Shown here in pieces: positions 39,989 to 49,372 of a DNA stretch of 64,000 nucleotides. The DNA is taken from positions 4,464,001 to 4,528,000 of the forward strand of contig NZ_JQNR01000005.1 in the NCBI RefSeq assembly GCF_000745345.1. Direction: 5' to 3'. The notes under the pieces were generated by a model, which worked only from the letters and a program-made list of their open reading frames with translations, made no database searches and was not told the origin of the DNA. Each line of letters starts with the position of its first letter. Position 1 is the stretch's first letter. The DNA comes from Actinacidiphila yeochonensis CN732 (lineage in GTDB: Bacteria > Actinomycetota > Actinomycetes > Streptomycetales > Streptomycetaceae). Position numbers and translations under genes: made by a program.

Positions 39989-42726
39989 CCACCACCCGGC
40001 GCCGCACCGGCGCCCCCGCACCCGCCCGCAGACGCGCCGCCAGAGGCGCCGCCGCCCTCGCGGCCACGGCGCTCTCCCTCGGCGCCGCCCTGGCCGCCGC
40101 GCCCGCGGCCTCCGCCGCCGCGCCCGGCGCCGACTCCGGCACCGTGGCCTCCGGGCACGACTGGTCCGTCACCCGCGCGGCCGGCGGCTACCTCGTCCGA
40201 CTCCGCCTGGACCAGGCCCTTCCGGTCCGCGACGACGTGCCCGAACTCACCGTCGGCGGCACCGACCTGGGCCCGGCCGCGGAGTCCGCCGACGGCCGCA
40301 CCCTCACCGCCGCCACCACCGACCCCGCGGCGGCCCGCGCCACCGCTGTGAGCTGGCACTGGTCCACCGGCGGCGACAGCACCGCTACCGGACCGACCAC
40401 CCTGCCCTCGACGAGCGCCCAGCTCGCCGCCCAGCAGCGCACCCGGCAGCACGGCGGCGCGCGACCCGGCGGCACCGGCACCACCGCCGCCGACCCCACC
40501 ACCGTCGGGCACGGCGCCTACACCGTCGCCGACTACGACTTCGGCGCGCAGTCGATCCCGCTCGCCGACATCGGCGGCATCCGCGGCGAACTCGAAGGCC
40601 GCGTCTACCTGCCGGCCGCGCCCGGCCCGCACCCGCTGGTCGTCTTCCTGCACGGACGGCACAGCTCCTGCTACAACACCACCACCCTCAAGGGCGCCAG
40701 CGGCTGGCCCTGTCCGGCCGGCACCGCTCCCATCCTCAGCTACGCCGGCTACGACGGCGCCGGCGACGCGCTGGCCGCCGACGGCTACACCGTGGTGTCC
40801 ATATCCGCCAACGCCATCAACGCCAACGACAACCAGCTCTCCCCGGACGACGGCGCCGGCACCCGCGGCCAACTCGTCCTGGACACGCTGACGATGCTCA
40901 AGAAGGCCGACACCGGACGGCCCGTCAGCTACTTCGACGCCGCCACCGGCAAGGACACCACCCTCGACCAGGCCCTCGCCGCCGGCCGCACCACCTACCC
41001 GGGCGGCACCGTGACCGCCCGCCGGCTCGTCGGCACCATGGACTTCTCCCGGATCGGGCTGATGGGCCACTCCCGCGGCGGCGAGGGCGTCGTCACCGCC
41101 GCCACCCTCAACGAGAGCCTGGCGCAGCCCTGGGGCATCCGCTCGGTCTTCGCGCTGGCCCCGATCGACTTCACCCGCGCCACCCTGCCCGACGTCGTCA
41201 CCACCACCCTGCTGCCCTACTGCGACGGGGACGTCTCCGACCAGCAGGGCCAGCACTACTACGCCGACTCCCGCGACGGCACCTTCGCCGACGACGTGCA
41301 GCGCTCGAACGTGTGGGTCATGGGCACCGACCACGACTTCTACAACTCGTCGTGGACGCCGCCCTACCCCGGCGCCTCCGACGACTGGTCCCGCTCCGAC
41401 GACCCGGTCTGCGGCACCAGCGCCACCGCCCTGGCCTCCGGGCAGAACATCCGGCTCACCGCCGACCAGCAGTACCAGGTGGGCTCCGCGTACGTGGCGG
41501 GCTTCTTCGAGTCGACCCTCGGCCACCAGGACGCGTTCCAGGGCATGTTCGACGGCTCCGGCCAGGAACCGCCGTCCGTCGCCGGCTACGCCGACGTCCG
41601 CACCGTGGCCCAGCAGCCCGCCGCCGACCGCGCCGACATCGCCACCTTCAAGGCCGCCTCGCCCCTGGTGACGGCCACCGGCGCCACCAGCGCCGCCGTC
41701 TGCGCCAGCTACCCCGGCCGCACCACCGTGCAGGCGCTGCCGTCCTGCCCGGCCGACGGCAGCACCCTCGCCAAGCAGCAGGTGCCCTACTGGACGCCCG
41801 CCAACTACGCGCCCAACGTGCCGCTCAACCCCATGACGCACATGGCGTGGACAGACGCGGCCGGCGCGCAGGGCACCACGGGCGCCGGGGGAACGACCGG
41901 CGGTGCCGGCGGCGTCGCCGTCACCGTGCCGCCGAGCGCCCGCGACGCCTCCCGGTACGACGACCTCACCGTCGACATGTCGCCCGACGAGTCCGTCGCG
42001 ACCGCCACCGACGTCCGCCTCAGCGTCACCGACACCCGGGGCCGCACCTGGAGCGCGCCGGTCTCCTCGCTCAACCCGTGGGGGGTGCGCCGGATGCCGG
42101 GCGCCGCCGGCACCACCCTGCTCAGCAAGATCGTCCTCCAGCAGGTGCGGGTGCCGGTGAGCACGCTGCGGAAGGCCGGCGTGGACACCTCCCGGCTCGC
42201 CCGGGTCGCGTTCACCCCGCTGGCGGGCCCGGACGGCACCACCGGCGGCGGAGTGTACCTGTCCGACCTCGCCCTCGAACGGTCCGACCAGGGCACCCCC
42301 GCCGCCCACCCCAGGACCGCCGTCGACGTGGCCTCCACCGAGGTCGAGGAGGGCGACGGCCCGGCCACCGACCACCTCGCCGTCTACCTCACCCGGCCCA
42401 GCGCCAGCCCGGTCACCGTCTGGCTGAGCGTGCTCGGCGCGGCCACCGGCCCCGTCGGCCCCGGCGCCCAGGAGGTCACCTTCCCGCCCGGCGCCACCTG
42501 CCGCGCCGTCGCCGTGCCCGTCACCGGCGACACCGCGCCGGGCACCGCCGCGACCACGGCCTACAAGGCCGCGGTCTCCGACCCCTCCGGCGCCGTCCTC
42601 GGCGGCCAGGACTTCGGCACCCTGACCGTCCGCGAGGACGACGGCGTGACCGGCACCGCCACCGCGGCTCCGCCGGTCGGCCCGCAGGGCGACGTCTGCG
42701 CCGGACACCAGGGGCGGGGGCACTGA
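39985..42726 (+). CDS. Large secreted alpha/beta-hydrolase-domain protein
   Basis: A 913-aa exported protein. The N-terminal signal (RRRAARGAAALAATALSLGA, cleavage near ASAAA) precedes an Ig/immunoglobulin-like part. An alpha/beta hydrolase core follows at ~190-560: LVVFLHGRHSSCY, nucleophile Ser363 in GHSRGGEG, ALAPIDFTRA. From ~620 a beta-rich region is followed by a Calx-beta-like domain (~770-890: DVASTEVEEGDGPATDHLAV). It probably acts on an extracellular ester or peptide together with the Tat amidase, whose operon it shares. Confidence 0.8.
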   Translation: MTTTRRRTGAPAPARRRAARGAAALAATALSLGAALAAAPAASAAAPGADSGTVASGHDWSVTRAAGGYLVRLRLDQALPVRDDVPELTVGGTDLGPAAESADGRTLTAATTDPAAARATAVSWHWSTGGDSTATGPTTLPSTSAQLAAQQRTRQHGGARPGGTGTTAADPTTVGHGAYTVADYDFGAQSIPLADIGGIRGELEGRVYLPAAPGPHPLVVFLHGRHSSCYNTTTLKGASGWPCPAGTAPILSYAGYDGAGDALAADGYTVVSISANAINANDNQLSPDDGAGTRGQLVLDTLTMLKKADTGRPVSYFDAATGKDTTLDQALAAGRTTYPGGTVTARRLVGTMDFSRIGLMGHSRGGEGVVTAATLNESLAQPWGIRSVFALAPIDFTRATLPDVVTTTLLPYCDGDVSDQQGQHYYADSRDGTFADDVQRSNVWVMGTDHDFYNSSWTPPYPGASDDWSRSDDPVCGTSATALASGQNIRLTADQQYQVGSAYVAGFFESTLGHQDAFQGMFDGSGQEPPSVAGYADVRTVAQQPAADRADIATFKAASPLVTATGATSAAVCASYPGRTTVQALPSCPADGSTLAKQQVPYWTPANYAPNVPLNPMTHMAWTDAAGAQGTTGAGGTTGGAGGVAVTVPPSARDASRYDDLTVDMSPDESVATATDVRLSVTDTRGRTWSAPVSSLNPWGVRRMPGAAGTTLLSKIVLQQVRVPVSTLRKAGVDTSRLARVAFTPLAGPDGTTGGGVYLSDLALERSDQGTPAAHPRTAVDVASTEVEEGDGPATDHLAVYLTRPSASPVTVWLSVLGAATGPVGPGAQEVTFPPGATCRAVAVPVTGDTAPGTAATTAYKAAVSDPSGAVLGGQDFGTLTVREDDGVTGTATAAPPVGPQGDVCAGHQGRGH

Positions 42727-42730
42727 CCGC

Positions 42731-42763
42731 CCGGGCCCGGCGGACACCCCGCCGCGGGCCCGG
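42731..42763. terminator. Hairpin after the amidase operon
   Basis: CCGGGCCCGGCGG and CCGCCGCGGGCCCGG pair around ACACC with a two-base bulge. It stands a few bases behind the last stop codon (42726), a fitting place for a terminator. Confidence 0.45.
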
Positions 42764-43018
42764 CCCGCCCCCGCGCGCCGCGCCCGCCGCCACCCGGAGC
42801 ACCCCGGGCGGCCGGCGGGGCGCGGCACGTCCCGCTCCGGCCCGGTGGCCCCGTGGCCCGGCGGCCGGGTGAGACGCGCCGGGCCGGAGGGGGAGCGCCA
42901 CGCGCCGAGGCCCGCCGTACGGTAGGGATGAGAGCCAGGAAGGACGCTGCGGCGGCGCGCCGGCGGTGCCCGGACAGGACGCGGACGGCGCCGGGCGCAC
43001 TCGGCAGGAAGGCACCCC

Positions 43019-44062
43019 ATGCCCCTCAACCGGCTCGGCCTGGTGGTCCACGAGGCGCGGCCCGTCGCGGTCGCCACCGCCTACCTGGTGCACAACTGGT
43101 GCGAGGAGCACGGCATCCCCTGCGCCGACATCGACGTGTGGCGCGAACCCCGGCTCTCCGGCAGCGAGGAGGCCCAGGCGGCCGGCCACCCGGACGTCAT
43201 CGTCACCCTCGGCGGCGACGGCACCTTCCTGCGCGGCGCCCGGATCGCGGCCCACGACGGCGCCGGCGTGCTGGGCGTGAACCTCGGCCGGGTCGGCTTC
43301 CTCACCGAGGTGGCCTGCGACGACATCATCCCCGCCCTGGAGGCGGTGCGCCGCGACGAGGCCCAGGTGGAGGAGCGGCTGACCCTCACCCTGCGCACCT
43401 CCCGGCCGCTCGCCGTCCCCGACGACATGGACGCGCTGCTGCGCGGCCGCGGTCCCGGCCTGCCCCCGCCGGCCCCGCGCACCGGCGACACCGGGTGGGG
43501 CGTCGCGCTCGACGTCGCGGCCCTCAACGACGTGGTCCTGGAGAAGCTCGCCCGCGACCGGCAGGTGGCCGTCGCCGTCTACGTCGCCGGCCACCTGCTG
43601 GCCTCCTACTCCGCCGACGCGGTGATCGTCGCCACCGCGACCGGCTCCACCGCCTACAGCTTCGCCGCCGGCGGCCCGGTGCTCTCCCCGCGCGTCGAGG
43701 GGCTGGTCTTCACCCCGGTCGCCCCCCACATGCCGTTCAACCGGACGGTGGTCGCCGCCCCCGACGAGCCGGTCGCCGCGAAGATCCTGCCGCACTCCGG
43801 CCAGGTCGCGGTGAGCATCGACGGCGAACTGCGCGGCGTACTCGGCCCCGGCGACTGGGTCGGCGTCTACCCGGCCCCTCGGCGGCTGCGCCTGCTGCGG
43901 CTGCGGCCGGCCGACTTCTACCAGCGGCTGCGGGAGCGGTTCCGGCTCTCCGACGCGCCGGCCACCGCCGCCGACGGGGTGGCGCCGGAGACCTTCCCCC
44001 CGCCGACGCCGGAGATCCCCGAGGACATGTCCTCGCTGCGCCTGCCGCCGCCCGCGCGGTGA
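43019..44062 (+). CDS. nadK: NAD kinase
   Basis: A 347-aa NAD kinase, a little longer than usual. The GGDGTFLRGAR motif (residues ~62-72) binds the phosphate, NLGRVGFL follows, and LNDVVLEKL (NE/D motif) and TGSTAYSFAAGGPVLSP (~205) are both present. It makes NADP from NAD and ATP. A disordered Pro-rich tail of ~30 residues follows. In streptomycetes a main NAD kinase lies beside recN; this free-standing one is likely the second paralogue. ATG 43019 has AGGAAGG before it. Confidence 0.9.
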   Translation: MPLNRLGLVVHEARPVAVATAYLVHNWCEEHGIPCADIDVWREPRLSGSEEAQAAGHPDVIVTLGGDGTFLRGARIAAHDGAGVLGVNLGRVGFLTEVACDDIIPALEAVRRDEAQVEERLTLTLRTSRPLAVPDDMDALLRGRGPGLPPPAPRTGDTGWGVALDVAALNDVVLEKLARDRQVAVAVYVAGHLLASYSADAVIVATATGSTAYSFAAGGPVLSPRVEGLVFTPVAPHMPFNRTVVAAPDEPVAAKILPHSGQVAVSIDGELRGVLGPGDWVGVYPAPRRLRLLRLRPADFYQRLRERFRLSDAPATAADGVAPETFPPPTPEIPEDMSSLRLPPPAR

Positions 44063-44561
44063 CCCGGCCCGCCCGGCCCGAGGCCCGGTGGGCCGGCGGT
44101 CCGGCGTGAAGCGGTACACGCCTGCCTGTGGCTGACGTGTCTACATGTCGTCAGTAACCCTTTTCGGGGATCGAATCGTCTGCCGTGCGACCCCCCGCGT
44201 CTCCGGCACCGGCCGCCGCACCGGCGTGAGCGGCACCCCGGCGCGCCGCCGGACCCGGCTGCGCGCTGCGGGAGTTCGCGGCCTCCATCGGCGGCGGCGT
44301 CACCGGTGCCGTCGCCACCCCGCCGACCCGGACCGCGCCGACCCGGACCGCGCCGACCTCGCGCCGGGCCGCGGCGTCACGGCGAGCTGAACCACCGCGC
44401 GGTATCCGGGCCCGGGGCGCGCCGGGCCGGCCCTCCGCCCCCGGCGGGCGCCGTCTCCTGACGGGCCCGTTCGGGGCACGCGTGCCGCAGATGGTGGCCG
44501 GAAACCGCTCCCGGGACCGGCCCCCTCGTGTCGCCCGATCCGGGAGGGGGAGGATAGAGCT
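44063..44561. other. Intergenic region before the PH-like protein
   Basis: A 499-base gap. It holds two exact copies of GCCGACCCGGACCGC in tandem (44322-44336, 44337-44351) and a GGGAGGGGGAGG run that serves as the ribosome site for ATG 44562. I see no convincing gene. Confidence 0.35.
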
Positions 44562-44909
44562 ATGGCCACCGCCTATCACGACCGTTGGATCACCTGCACC
44601 GAGGACGCCGTCCGCATCCGCGGGTACTACTTCCCGTGGGGCAGCAAGACCGTCCCCTACTCGGCCATCAAGTCGGCCACCCGTGTTCCCCTGGGCCCGC
44701 TCACCGGCCAGGCCCGGATCTGGGGCACCGCCAACCCCACGCTGTGGGCGAACCTCGACCCCCGGCGGATACGCAAGGGCAAGGGACTGGTCCTGGACCT
44801 CGGCCACACGGTCCGCCCGTTCGTCACCCCGGACGACCCCGACGCGTTCGAGGCCGCGCTGGAGGCGCACGCCGTGCCGGTCGGCGGCGGCGGTGGCAAA
44901 GTGGTGTGA
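44562..44909 (+). CDS. PH-like domain protein of unknown function
   Basis: A 115-aa soluble protein. Alternating strands (DRWITCTEDAVRIRGYYFPW, KTVPYSAIKSATRV, LVLDLGHTVRPFVTP) followed by one helix (DAFEAALEAH) look like a bacterial pleckstrin-homology-like domain. No catalytic residues stand out. GGGAGG lies in front of ATG 44562. The P1 peptidase gene follows 92 bases on. Confidence 0.65.
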   Translation: MATAYHDRWITCTEDAVRIRGYYFPWGSKTVPYSAIKSATRVPLGPLTGQARIWGTANPTLWANLDPRRIRKGKGLVLDLGHTVRPFVTPDDPDAFEAALEAHAVPVGGGGGKVV

Positions 44910-45001
44910 ACCCCTCCTGGGGCCCGGCCCCTGGGAGACAGGCCCCGGCGGCGCCCGGCCGCCCCGGTGGCGGCCGAGCGCACAGGCGGGAGGCGGGCGC
45001 G

Positions 45002-46156
45002 GTGGCGCGGACGGAGGGGCACGGGGACCGGAGCGGACCGAGCACCGGCTGGGGCGCGGGACCTCGCACCGGGTCGGCCAACGCGCTCACCGACGTCGCC
45101 GGCCTGCGGGTCGGCCACGCCGAGTACACCGGCCCGGGGCAGCTGACCGGCACCACCGTCGTCCTGGCACCGCCCGGCGGCGCCGTCTGCGCGGTGGACG
45201 TGCGCGGCGGAGGCCCCGGCACCCGCGAGACGGACGCGCTGGACCCGCGGAACCTCGTCCAGCGGATCGAGGCGGTGGTCCTCACCGGCGGCAGCGCCTT
45301 CGGCCTGGACACCGCGGCCGGAGTGGCCGGGTGGCTGGAGGAGCAGGGCCGCGGTTTCCCTGTGGGCGGCGGCCACGTGGTGCCGGTGGTGCCCGCCGCG
45401 GCCCTCTTCGACCTCGGCCGCGGTGGCGACTGGACGGCCCGCCCCGACCGCGCCCTGGGCCGCGCCGCCGTGGCCGCCGCCGCGCGCCGGCCGGAGGGCG
45501 CCCGGGTGCGGCAGGGCTGCGTCGGGGCCGGCGCCGGAGCCGTCGCGGGCGGCCTCAAGGGCGGCGTCGGCACGGCCAGCCAGGTACTGGGGTCCGGGAC
45601 GGTGGTGGCCGCGCTGGCCGCGGTGAACTCCTCCGGCCGGCCCGCCGACCCCGCCACCGGCGCGCTGTGGGGTGCCCAGCCGCGCTGGGCGGCGGAGTTC
45701 GGCCTCGACGGCTCCCCGCTGCCCCCGGCGGCGCTGGAGCGGGCCCGGGCCTGGACGGCCGAGCCGCCGGCGCCCCTCAACACCACGCTCGCCGTGGTGG
45801 CCACCGACGCGGACCTCACCCGCGCCCAGGCCCACAAGCTGGCCGGCGCCGCCCACGACGGCCTGGCCCGCGCCATCCGCCCGGCGCACCTGCTGACCGA
45901 CGGCGACACCGTCTTCACCCTGGCCACCGGGCGCCGCTCCCTGCTGCCCGAGGGCGCCGGCCGCGAGGATCTCGTCGACCCCGCGTTCGGCGTCCACCGG
46001 GCGGCGGGCGCGCTCGACGAGATCCTGGCGGCCGGCGCCGACACCCTCACCCGCGCCGTGCTGCACGCCGTCCTCACCGCCACCACCGTCCGCGGCCCCG
46101 GCGGAACCTTCCCCAGCTACCGCGACCTGTACGGCCTGCCCGGCCCCGGGACGTGA
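45002..46156 (+). CDS. P1-family peptidase (DmpA-like, S58, self-cleaving)
   Basis: A 384-aa Ntn-type aminopeptidase. Family blocks are ALTDVAGLRVGHAEY at ~25, VLTGGSAFGLDTAAGVAGWL at ~98, and VRQGCVGAGAGAVAGGLKGG. Self-cleavage is expected at NTTLAVVATDADLT (~260) where the new N-terminal Thr becomes nucleophile. Family members hydrolyse beta-peptides or D-amino-acid amides. GTG 45002 has a GGGAGG ribosome site. No signal peptide. Confidence 0.85.
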   Translation: MARTEGHGDRSGPSTGWGAGPRTGSANALTDVAGLRVGHAEYTGPGQLTGTTVVLAPPGGAVCAVDVRGGGPGTRETDALDPRNLVQRIEAVVLTGGSAFGLDTAAGVAGWLEEQGRGFPVGGGHVVPVVPAAALFDLGRGGDWTARPDRALGRAAVAAAARRPEGARVRQGCVGAGAGAVAGGLKGGVGTASQVLGSGTVVAALAAVNSSGRPADPATGALWGAQPRWAAEFGLDGSPLPPAALERARAWTAEPPAPLNTTLAVVATDADLTRAQAHKLAGAAHDGLARAIRPAHLLTDGDTVFTLATGRRSLLPEGAGREDLVDPAFGVHRAAGALDEILAAGADTLTRAVLHAVLTATTVRGPGGTFPSYRDLYGLPGPGT

Positions 46157-46440
46157 CGATCATTCACTCGCGGCCGTTCGGACGAATGACGGACTGACGA
46201 GGCGTCATATCCTGTTTCCCCGGAGGCTGGTTGCCGTCCGGGCGGTGCCGGGCGGGCGCCGGTGCGGCCGACGGGCACCGCCCCTGGACGTCGCGGCGGC
46301 CCAGGCGCCGGCGGCGGGCCGGCTCCCCGGCGTGGCGGAGCCGCCCGCGGGGCCGTGTCCGCGTGAGACTCCCGGAAGGGGCGCCGCGCGGTTGACCGGC
46401 GCGCCGCCCGGCGCCCAAGCACCTGGGGCGGCGACAGACG
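46157..46440. other. Intergenic region upstream of the sigma-factor remnant
   Basis: It contains an inverted pair TCATTC/GAATGA (46172-46177 and 46193-46198) and an AT-rich CATATCCTG (46204-46212) that could be a -10. The rest is GC-rich without a coding pattern. These may be remains of the sigma gene promoter. Confidence 0.35.
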
Positions 46441-46449
46441 GAGGTGTCC

Positions 46450-46800
46450 GCGCGCATGGCCGCACGTGAGGCGGCGCGTCCGCGAGCCTCGGCACGGGGG
46501 CGTGGGAGAAGCTGCCCGACCGCGTCTCGCGAGGCGGCCGGCGAGCGTCCGAGGCCGTCTACGCCGGGGCGGCGGCGCGGTGCTCGGCCTGGTGCGGCGG
46601 ATGCCGGTGCGCCGTGCCAGGCCGAAGAGGCCGCCCGGGAGGTGCTGATCGAGGCGTGGCGCGGCGGGGCCCGCTTCGCCCCCGGTCGCGGCAGCGCGGC
46701 CCATGGCGCTCGCGTACCGCCGGGCCGTGGACCGGGCGCGCTCCGCGCGGCGCCCGGCTCCTGCGCCGGAGCGTCACGGCGGCCCTGCCGGACGTCCGAC
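46450..46800 (+). pseudogene. ECF sigma factor (SigK/ECF19-like) remnant, broken in several places
   Basis: Parts of one ECF sigma factor lie in successive frames: EKLPDRVSRGG...ASEAVYAG (about 46497-46560), then AVLGLVRRM, then QAEEAAREVLIEAWRGGARF and APGRGSA (about 46620-46690), then MALAYRRAVDRARSARRPAP (from 46703). This is the order of sigma-70 regions 2.1 to 2.4. At least three indels separate them and region 4 is not visible. The operon behind it is the one that SigK controls in mycobacteria and RpoE/ChrR in Rhodobacter, so this is the operon's own sigma factor in decay. Confidence 0.7.
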
Positions 46801-46852
46801 GGCTCCCCCCGGACGCCGTCCCGGGCCGAGGCGGACCGCCCAGGACGGCGTC

Positions 46853-46972
46853 ATCCGGTACCGATCGGGTACCCGGAAGGCGGTCCGGTACGGGTCGGGG
46901 ACTCGGAAGGCCGTCCCGTACCGGTCAAGGCCGCCGACGGCCTGCCGGCGCCCGTCCGGGACCAGGAAGGCG
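46853..46972 (+). repeat. Degenerate 30-bp tandem repeats
   Basis: Four units with 30-base period begin near 46853, 46883, 46913 and 46943 (shared words TCCGGTAC and CGGAAGGC). One frame reads RYRSGTRKAV repeatedly. They occupy the place where the end of the sigma gene, or an anti-sigma gene, would be expected. Confidence 0.6.
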
Positions 46973-47093
46973 GCGCCGGTGCCGGTGCCGGCCCCAACCG
47001 CCCCGCCGCCGGCACCGAACACCGGGGGACGGGGCCCCGCGCCCGGCCGTAGGACCGGGGACGGAGCCCGCCACACCGAACGGAGGAGTCCGG

Positions 47094-48356
47094 TTGCCGG
47101 AACGACGGATCGCGGTCGTGGGCTCGGGGGTCGCCGGCCTCAGCGCGGCCTACGTGCTGAGCCGCGCCCGCGCGGTCACCCTGTACGAGGCGGACGGCCG
47201 GCTCGGCGGCCACGCCCACACCCACGAGGTGACCGGCCCCGACGGGCGGCGCGTCCGCGTCGACAGCGGCTTCATCGTGCACAACACCCGCACCTACCCG
47301 CTGATGCTGCGGCTCTTCTCCGAGCTGGGCGTGGCCACCCAGGGGTCCGAGATGAGCCTGTCGGTCAGCTGCGGCGGGTGCGGGCTGGAGTACGCGGGGG
47401 CCCGCGGCCCGGGCGGCCTCTTCGCCCGCCCGAGCAGCCTGCTGCACGGCCGCCACCTGAGAATGCTGGCGACGGTGCCGGTCTTCCACCGCGCCGCCCG
47501 CGCGGCGCTGGCTTCCGGGCGCGCCGAGCGGCTCACCCTCGGCGGCTTCCTCGCCGAACGGCGCTTCCCGCCCTACTTCACGGCGCACTTCGTGAAGCCG
47601 CTGGTGGCGTCGGTGTGGTCGTGCTCCCCGGAGACGGCGATGCGCTACCCGGCCGCCTACCTGTTCCGCTTCCTGATCCACCACGGACTGCTGTCGGTCA
47701 CCGGATCACCCCACTGGCGGACCGTCGTCGGCGGCTCCGCCTCCTATGTCGAGCGGATCGGCGAGCACGTCGACACCGTGCTCGCCTCGACCCCCGTACG
47801 GGCGGTGCGGCGGCTGCCCGACGGCGCGGAGGTCACCGCCGCCGACGGCACGGTCCGCCGCTACGACGGCGTGGTCGTCGCCGTCCACCCCGACCAGGCA
47901 CTGCGGATGCTCGCCGACGCCACCCCCGAGGAGCGGCGGCTGCTCGGCGCGTTCCGCTACTCACGCAACGAGGCGGTGCTGCACACCGACGCCTCCGTGC
48001 TGCCCCGCGCGCCGCGCGCCCGCGCCTCCTGGAACTACGCCATGCCCTCGTGCCAGGCCCCGGCCGACCAGGTGCGGGTCAGCTACCACCTGAACCGCCT
48101 CCAGCGGCTGGACACCGCCGGGGACTACGTGGTCACCCTCAACGCCGCCGGCGCCGTCGCCCCGGACCGGGTGCTGGCCCGGATGGTGTACGAGCACCCG
48201 GTGTACACGCCGGAGTCGGTGGCCGCCCAGCCGGGCCTGCGCGGGCTGGACACACCGGTGTGCGCCTTCGCCGGCGCCTACCGCGGCTGGGGGTTCCACG
48301 AGGACGGCTGCCGCGCCGGGGTGGAGGCCGCCGCGACGCTGGGGGTGGCGTGGTGA
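47094..48356 (+). CDS. FAD-dependent amine oxidase-type oxidoreductase of the SigK/RpoE lipid operon
   Basis: A 420-aa flavoprotein. RIAVVGSGVAGLSAAYVLSR is the FAD fold, then YEADGRLGGHAHTHEV (amine-oxidase type), VDSGFIVHN and, near the end, FAGAYRGWGFHEDG. The TTG at 47094 has GGAGGAG eight bases before it and begins right at the fold. Homologues stand first in operons with DUF1365 and a cyclopropane-synthase-like methyltransferase (Rv0449c type) and are linked to making methyl-branched or furan fatty acids under oxidative stress. The stop overlaps a GTG at 48353. Confidence 0.85.
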   Translation: MPERRIAVVGSGVAGLSAAYVLSRARAVTLYEADGRLGGHAHTHEVTGPDGRRVRVDSGFIVHNTRTYPLMLRLFSELGVATQGSEMSLSVSCGGCGLEYAGARGPGGLFARPSSLLHGRHLRMLATVPVFHRAARAALASGRAERLTLGGFLAERRFPPYFTAHFVKPLVASVWSCSPETAMRYPAAYLFRFLIHHGLLSVTGSPHWRTVVGGSASYVERIGEHVDTVLASTPVRAVRRLPDGAEVTAADGTVRRYDGVVVAVHPDQALRMLADATPEERRLLGAFRYSRNEAVLHTDASVLPRAPRARASWNYAMPSCQAPADQVRVSYHLNRLQRLDTAGDYVVTLNAAGAVAPDRVLARMVYEHPVYTPESVAAQPGLRGLDTPVCAFAGAYRGWGFHEDGCRAGVEAAATLGVAW

Positions 48357-48483
48357 GGGCGCCCGGCGGCCCGGGCCACCGCTTCCGGGGCCGCCCCCGG
48401 GCCAGGCCGGAGTCGCCCGTTCGGGCCAACCGCCCGCCGCCTGGCTCTACCGGTGCACGATCGCGCACGCCAGGGCCGCCCCC

Positions 48484-49158
48484 GTGCGCCACTCCTTCCG
48501 GCACCGCACCTACCTGTGGCTGGTGGACGTCGACCGGCCCCCGGTGCTGCCGCGCGGCCTGCGCCCGCTGGCCCGGTTCGAGCCGCGCGACCACTTCGCG
48601 GGCACGGCGCCCACCCTGCGGGCCGGACTCGACCGCTTCCTGGCCGCCCGGGACGTCGACCTGGACGGCGGACAGGTGTGGATGCTGGCCGCCGCCCGGG
48701 TGCTCGGGTACGTCTTCAACCCGCTGACGGTCTACTGGTGCCACGACCGGACGGGCGCCCTGCGCTGCGTCGTCGCCGAGGTGCACAACACCTACGGGGA
48801 GCGCCACTGCTACCTGGTGCGCCCCGACGCGCGGGGCCGCGCCGAGGTCCGCAAGGAGCTGTACGTCTCCCCGTTCAACCCCGTGGACGGCGCCTACCGG
48901 ATGCGGCTGCCCGAACCCGGCGAGAGCCTGGACCTGACGGTCCAGCTGGTCCGGGACGGCGCGCCGCCGTTCACCGCCATGGTCCGGGGGACGCGCCGCG
49001 CGGCCACGCTGCCCGCGCTGCTCGCCGCGGCGGCCCGCCACCCCTGGCCGACGGCGGCGGTGGCGCTGGCCATCCGCGGCCACGGCGCCTACCTGTACCT
49101 GCGGGGCCTGCCCGTGCGGCCCCGCCCGCACCATCGCACCCAGGAGGGCATGGGATGA
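48484..49158 (+). CDS. DUF1365-family protein (N-terminal segment out of reach of a start codon)
   Basis: The protein from GTG 48484 has 224 aa: RHSFRHRTYLWLVDVDRPPV, GYVFNPLTVYWCHD, VAEVHNTYGERHCYL. These are strong DUF1365 motifs. The family motif LYRCTIAHARAAPV lies just upstream in the same frame (48445-48483), but no start codon precedes it in frame. The coupled GTG (48353, overlapping the FAD oxidase stop) is one frame off. Either an indel lies between 48353 and 48440 or translation begins late. DUF1365 proteins go with cyclopropane-synthase-like enzymes in lipid modification; their reaction is not certain. Confidence 0.75.
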   Translation: MRHSFRHRTYLWLVDVDRPPVLPRGLRPLARFEPRDHFAGTAPTLRAGLDRFLAARDVDLDGGQVWMLAAARVLGYVFNPLTVYWCHDRTGALRCVVAEVHNTYGERHCYLVRPDARGRAEVRKELYVSPFNPVDGAYRMRLPEPGESLDLTVQLVRDGAPPFTAMVRGTRRAATLPALLAAAARHPWPTAAVALAIRGHGAYLYLRGLPVRPRPHHRTQEGMG

Positions 49159-49372
49159 GCCGAACCGCCGTACACGGCCCGACGGACCCGGCCGCGGGTC
49201 CGGACGACGGCCAGGCAGCCCCGCCCTCCGGCACGGCCCCGCTCGTCCCCCGTCCGCGGACTCGCCCGCTCCCGGCCCCGAAGCCGCGCCCGCCCTCGCG
49301 GGCAAAGCCGCACCCGCGCCCGCACCCTGCCCGTCGTCCGCCGGGCAGGACCGCCCGTACGGCCGGGCCGCT

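Noticed and set aside
39937..43077. Very long open frame on the minus strand opposite the secreted hydrolase
   Set aside because: It is a GC-bias shadow: low-complexity Gly/Ala/Val protein, no motif, while the plus strand has a signal peptide, GHSRGG and coupled starts.
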